Assembly: GCF_964275005.1 (NCBI RefSeq)
Contig: NC_092706.1
Location: 26,260,942-26,324,941, forward strand
Direction of reading: 5' to 3'
Source of the DNA: Diadema setosum
Lineage: Eukaryota > Echinodermata > Echinoidea > Diadematoida > Diadematidae
DNA length: 64,000 nt
The notes beneath the pieces were generated by a model. That model saw nothing but the letters and a program-made list of their open reading frames with translations, was not told the DNA's origin and ran no database searches. Each line of letters begins with the position of its first letter. The first letter of the stretch is position 1. The position numbers and the translations under genes are program-made. Positions 50,201 through 53,200 of this stretch are shown piece by piece.

Positions 50201-53200
50201 TGTTACCTTCCACTTTCAATACTTTATGGGAGTTTCTAAAATGATACTCTCTTCAACATACCACTGTATTTATACAACTCTTTATTTAAGGCATGCAAAT
50301 GGTATTCCCTACCTTTAAAAAGGGGCATTTCAGACGATTTCCATAATTTCTCATCATGTAGTACATAAATCGACAGCTCCATGTATAGATTTGTGGAATT
50401 TATTGTGGTCCTTGAGCAGAGAAACAATGCTCTGAAAAACCTTAAACAAATTACACCGAACAATGATGATGACATAGTAGCCTCACATATTTCAAAAATG
50501 TAGCAGTGTAATTCCCACTACAATACTGCTAGCTCACCTTTGTATAATCTATGCATGTCTTTTTCTTTGTTCTGCTTCCTTGAGCCCCAACTCATGCATT
50601 CTTATAGTGAGTCTATCATGTCATCATCCTTGTTCATTGCAATTTGTTATAAATTTTGAAAACATTATTATTCTTCATCCTAATCATTATAAATCCTGAA
50701 ACTCTGTACTCAGTATAACTAATTCATAGTTGTTCAAATGAAAAATCTGAAAATCATCCGTAGGTCTCCTTTAAATCGCGAAAGTCCATGCAAACTGCCT
50801 CACGTTAAGGCTCGCCAGTGCCGTCTACAACGCCACCAACGACGAAATATTAGTATTTTTTTCATTGACTGTACCGGGCTCACACCTCTAAATAAAATGG
50901 AATGTCCCAGACCCCTTCACAAATTCGTACCAAAGATACCAAAATAAATGCAGATAAATATTCATTAAAAATCATTTATGCAGTTTGGCATAAAAGTGAA
51001 TAGCTGCAGATGTTGAGTATGAATTCCTCTACAAACTGCATTTTAGTTTGAAGATAAAAGCTTTTCTCATGAAATTTGAAGGGACTATATTTCATTGGGT
51101 GCGTGTACGGAAAATAGGTGATTTTTTGAGTGAAAAGAACTCGTAGTCTGGCTTTGCGGATCCTTGGACAGAGATTGAGCCAAAGAACCTGCCTTGGAAA
51201 TTTGATGGATGACAGGGTATAGCTCACTAATTTATCCAGGTTAGTGAAAATGAAATACCTCATTTCTCCCAGCTATTTTACAGATTTTCTTTTTATTTGA
51301 ATTTTAGCACACGTCTCTATGGGAATTATTTACCCGTGTGAGCCCTACTGTGTTTTACAGAAAGCTGGACGAAGACCGTCCGGGCAGTGGACTATAGTGG
51401 CACAGTGAGCAGGCTTGTAGACATGCCGTACCATATTCTATTGTAGTATTAAGAACTTTTACAACTGATAAGTCGTTTCAAGCACAACGCTCAAGAAATA
51501 TCGCAAGCATACCTCCTCTGATAGAAAGTCCGTTTTACTGTTGTAATCACCACCACCACCACCACCACCATCATCATCATCGTCATAATTGTCATTGTCA
51601 CTATATTTGCTGTCCTTATATACAATCGTCATTATTATACTGTCAAATATTGTGGCTGATAATCATTTAGATCGGCCTGATGGGGGCGCTACCTTACTAC
51701 CTGTTTTGGCTGCTCATGCTGCTTGCATCGTGCTTTTCGGATTACGTGATACATAGGAACTACCTCACCAAAACTCAGACGAGAAAATTGATGATAAATA
51801 CGGGTAAGATTGGAATTCAGTATATTGTACAGACAGTACACTCAATTTCATTTCTTTCTTTCTTTCCTTTTTCAAGATGACGTCAGTATTAAGCGGTTGA
51901 TATTTCAGTTTGCCTCAACTCTTTTTTTTTTTTTTATTTAGATGCATGGAAGTGCTTGTGTGTTGTACCTGTATTGCCTATATGATGCGGTTTTTGGAAT
52001 TCTCGAGAAGTAAATAGTAATCCGCCATTTTGTGAAGTTATTCATTCATTTATACATTTTAGCGCAGTACTCTGTACTGCACAAAAACACATTGGTGAAA
52101 GTAATCTCTGTAGTGCTCTGTGGAAGATAATTTTGTTGCAATAATGAGCTTAGCAGTGTTATAGTGCAGCATCATAACATCAGCACTTGCGTTGCAGGGG
52201 AAATTTGTGCACTTATCTAACATCCTACTCTCTGTCTTTAGGCGCCGTAATCGCAGCGGGCTCGCTGATCGCTATCTCGCACGCCGGATGCGACCATCGC
52301 TTCGTCGTGGCCCTAATGACGACCGGCATGGGCGGCGTCGGTATCGCTTACTCCGGGAGTTTTGCCAACCCGTCTGACTTGGCTCCAGCCTTCGCCGGTA
52401 CGGTGTGCGCTGTCGGCAACCTGCTCTCTGTCGCCTCCGGGTTCGCCGGTCCAGTCTTCGTCGGTTTCATGACAGAGGATCAGGTAAGAGTCACGGACGC
52501 GATGCCATTCATCGGATGTAAGAGGTTCGAATCCCAACCTTGCAGTAGTTGCCCTTTGGGGAGGCACTTTATCCTCATTGCCAAGACGTGCAATGGAGAT
52601 TTAACGGCGTCGGTCCTGTGTATATAGTATATTCTATATGTACATGAAAGAACCCTCTTGTAAAGAGTATAGAGATATCCGCTGAAATTGTCAAACGCAC
52701 AAAAACTCGGGTGGTGAACAGAATGATGGTGAAGCCTATCTGTCACAGTCGCCAAGTTGATTTTTTTTTCGCTCCCTTTGCATGCTTTGAAATCGCAAAA
52801 ACCGCCAATTTTTCAACTATTGTCGTTGTTTTAACAATGATAATCTTTAACATTTGCCAATGAAATGTCCCATAATTATGTGCAAAAAAAAAAAATGAGT
52901 ACATCCGTTTGGAGGAAGTTTTGGGTTAAACACCTTACATTTTTAAAAACTTCTGGGGACTATACGCTTGATTCAGGCTTTATATCTTGAGGTGGCGTTT
53001 GGTATCCGAGAAGGGTAAGCCATATCAAAGATCAAGCCTCGACACCTCACCCCCTCCTCCTTTTATCGAAGCCCAAACTGTAGTCTTTCAAGCATAGAGA
53101 GTATTGTTCTGCTAGTCTATAGAGCTTTAGAAAATACTTTTTGAGCGAGTTATCAGATATGCGACTTTCACTTACTGTATAATGCGCGTGATTCGTATCT

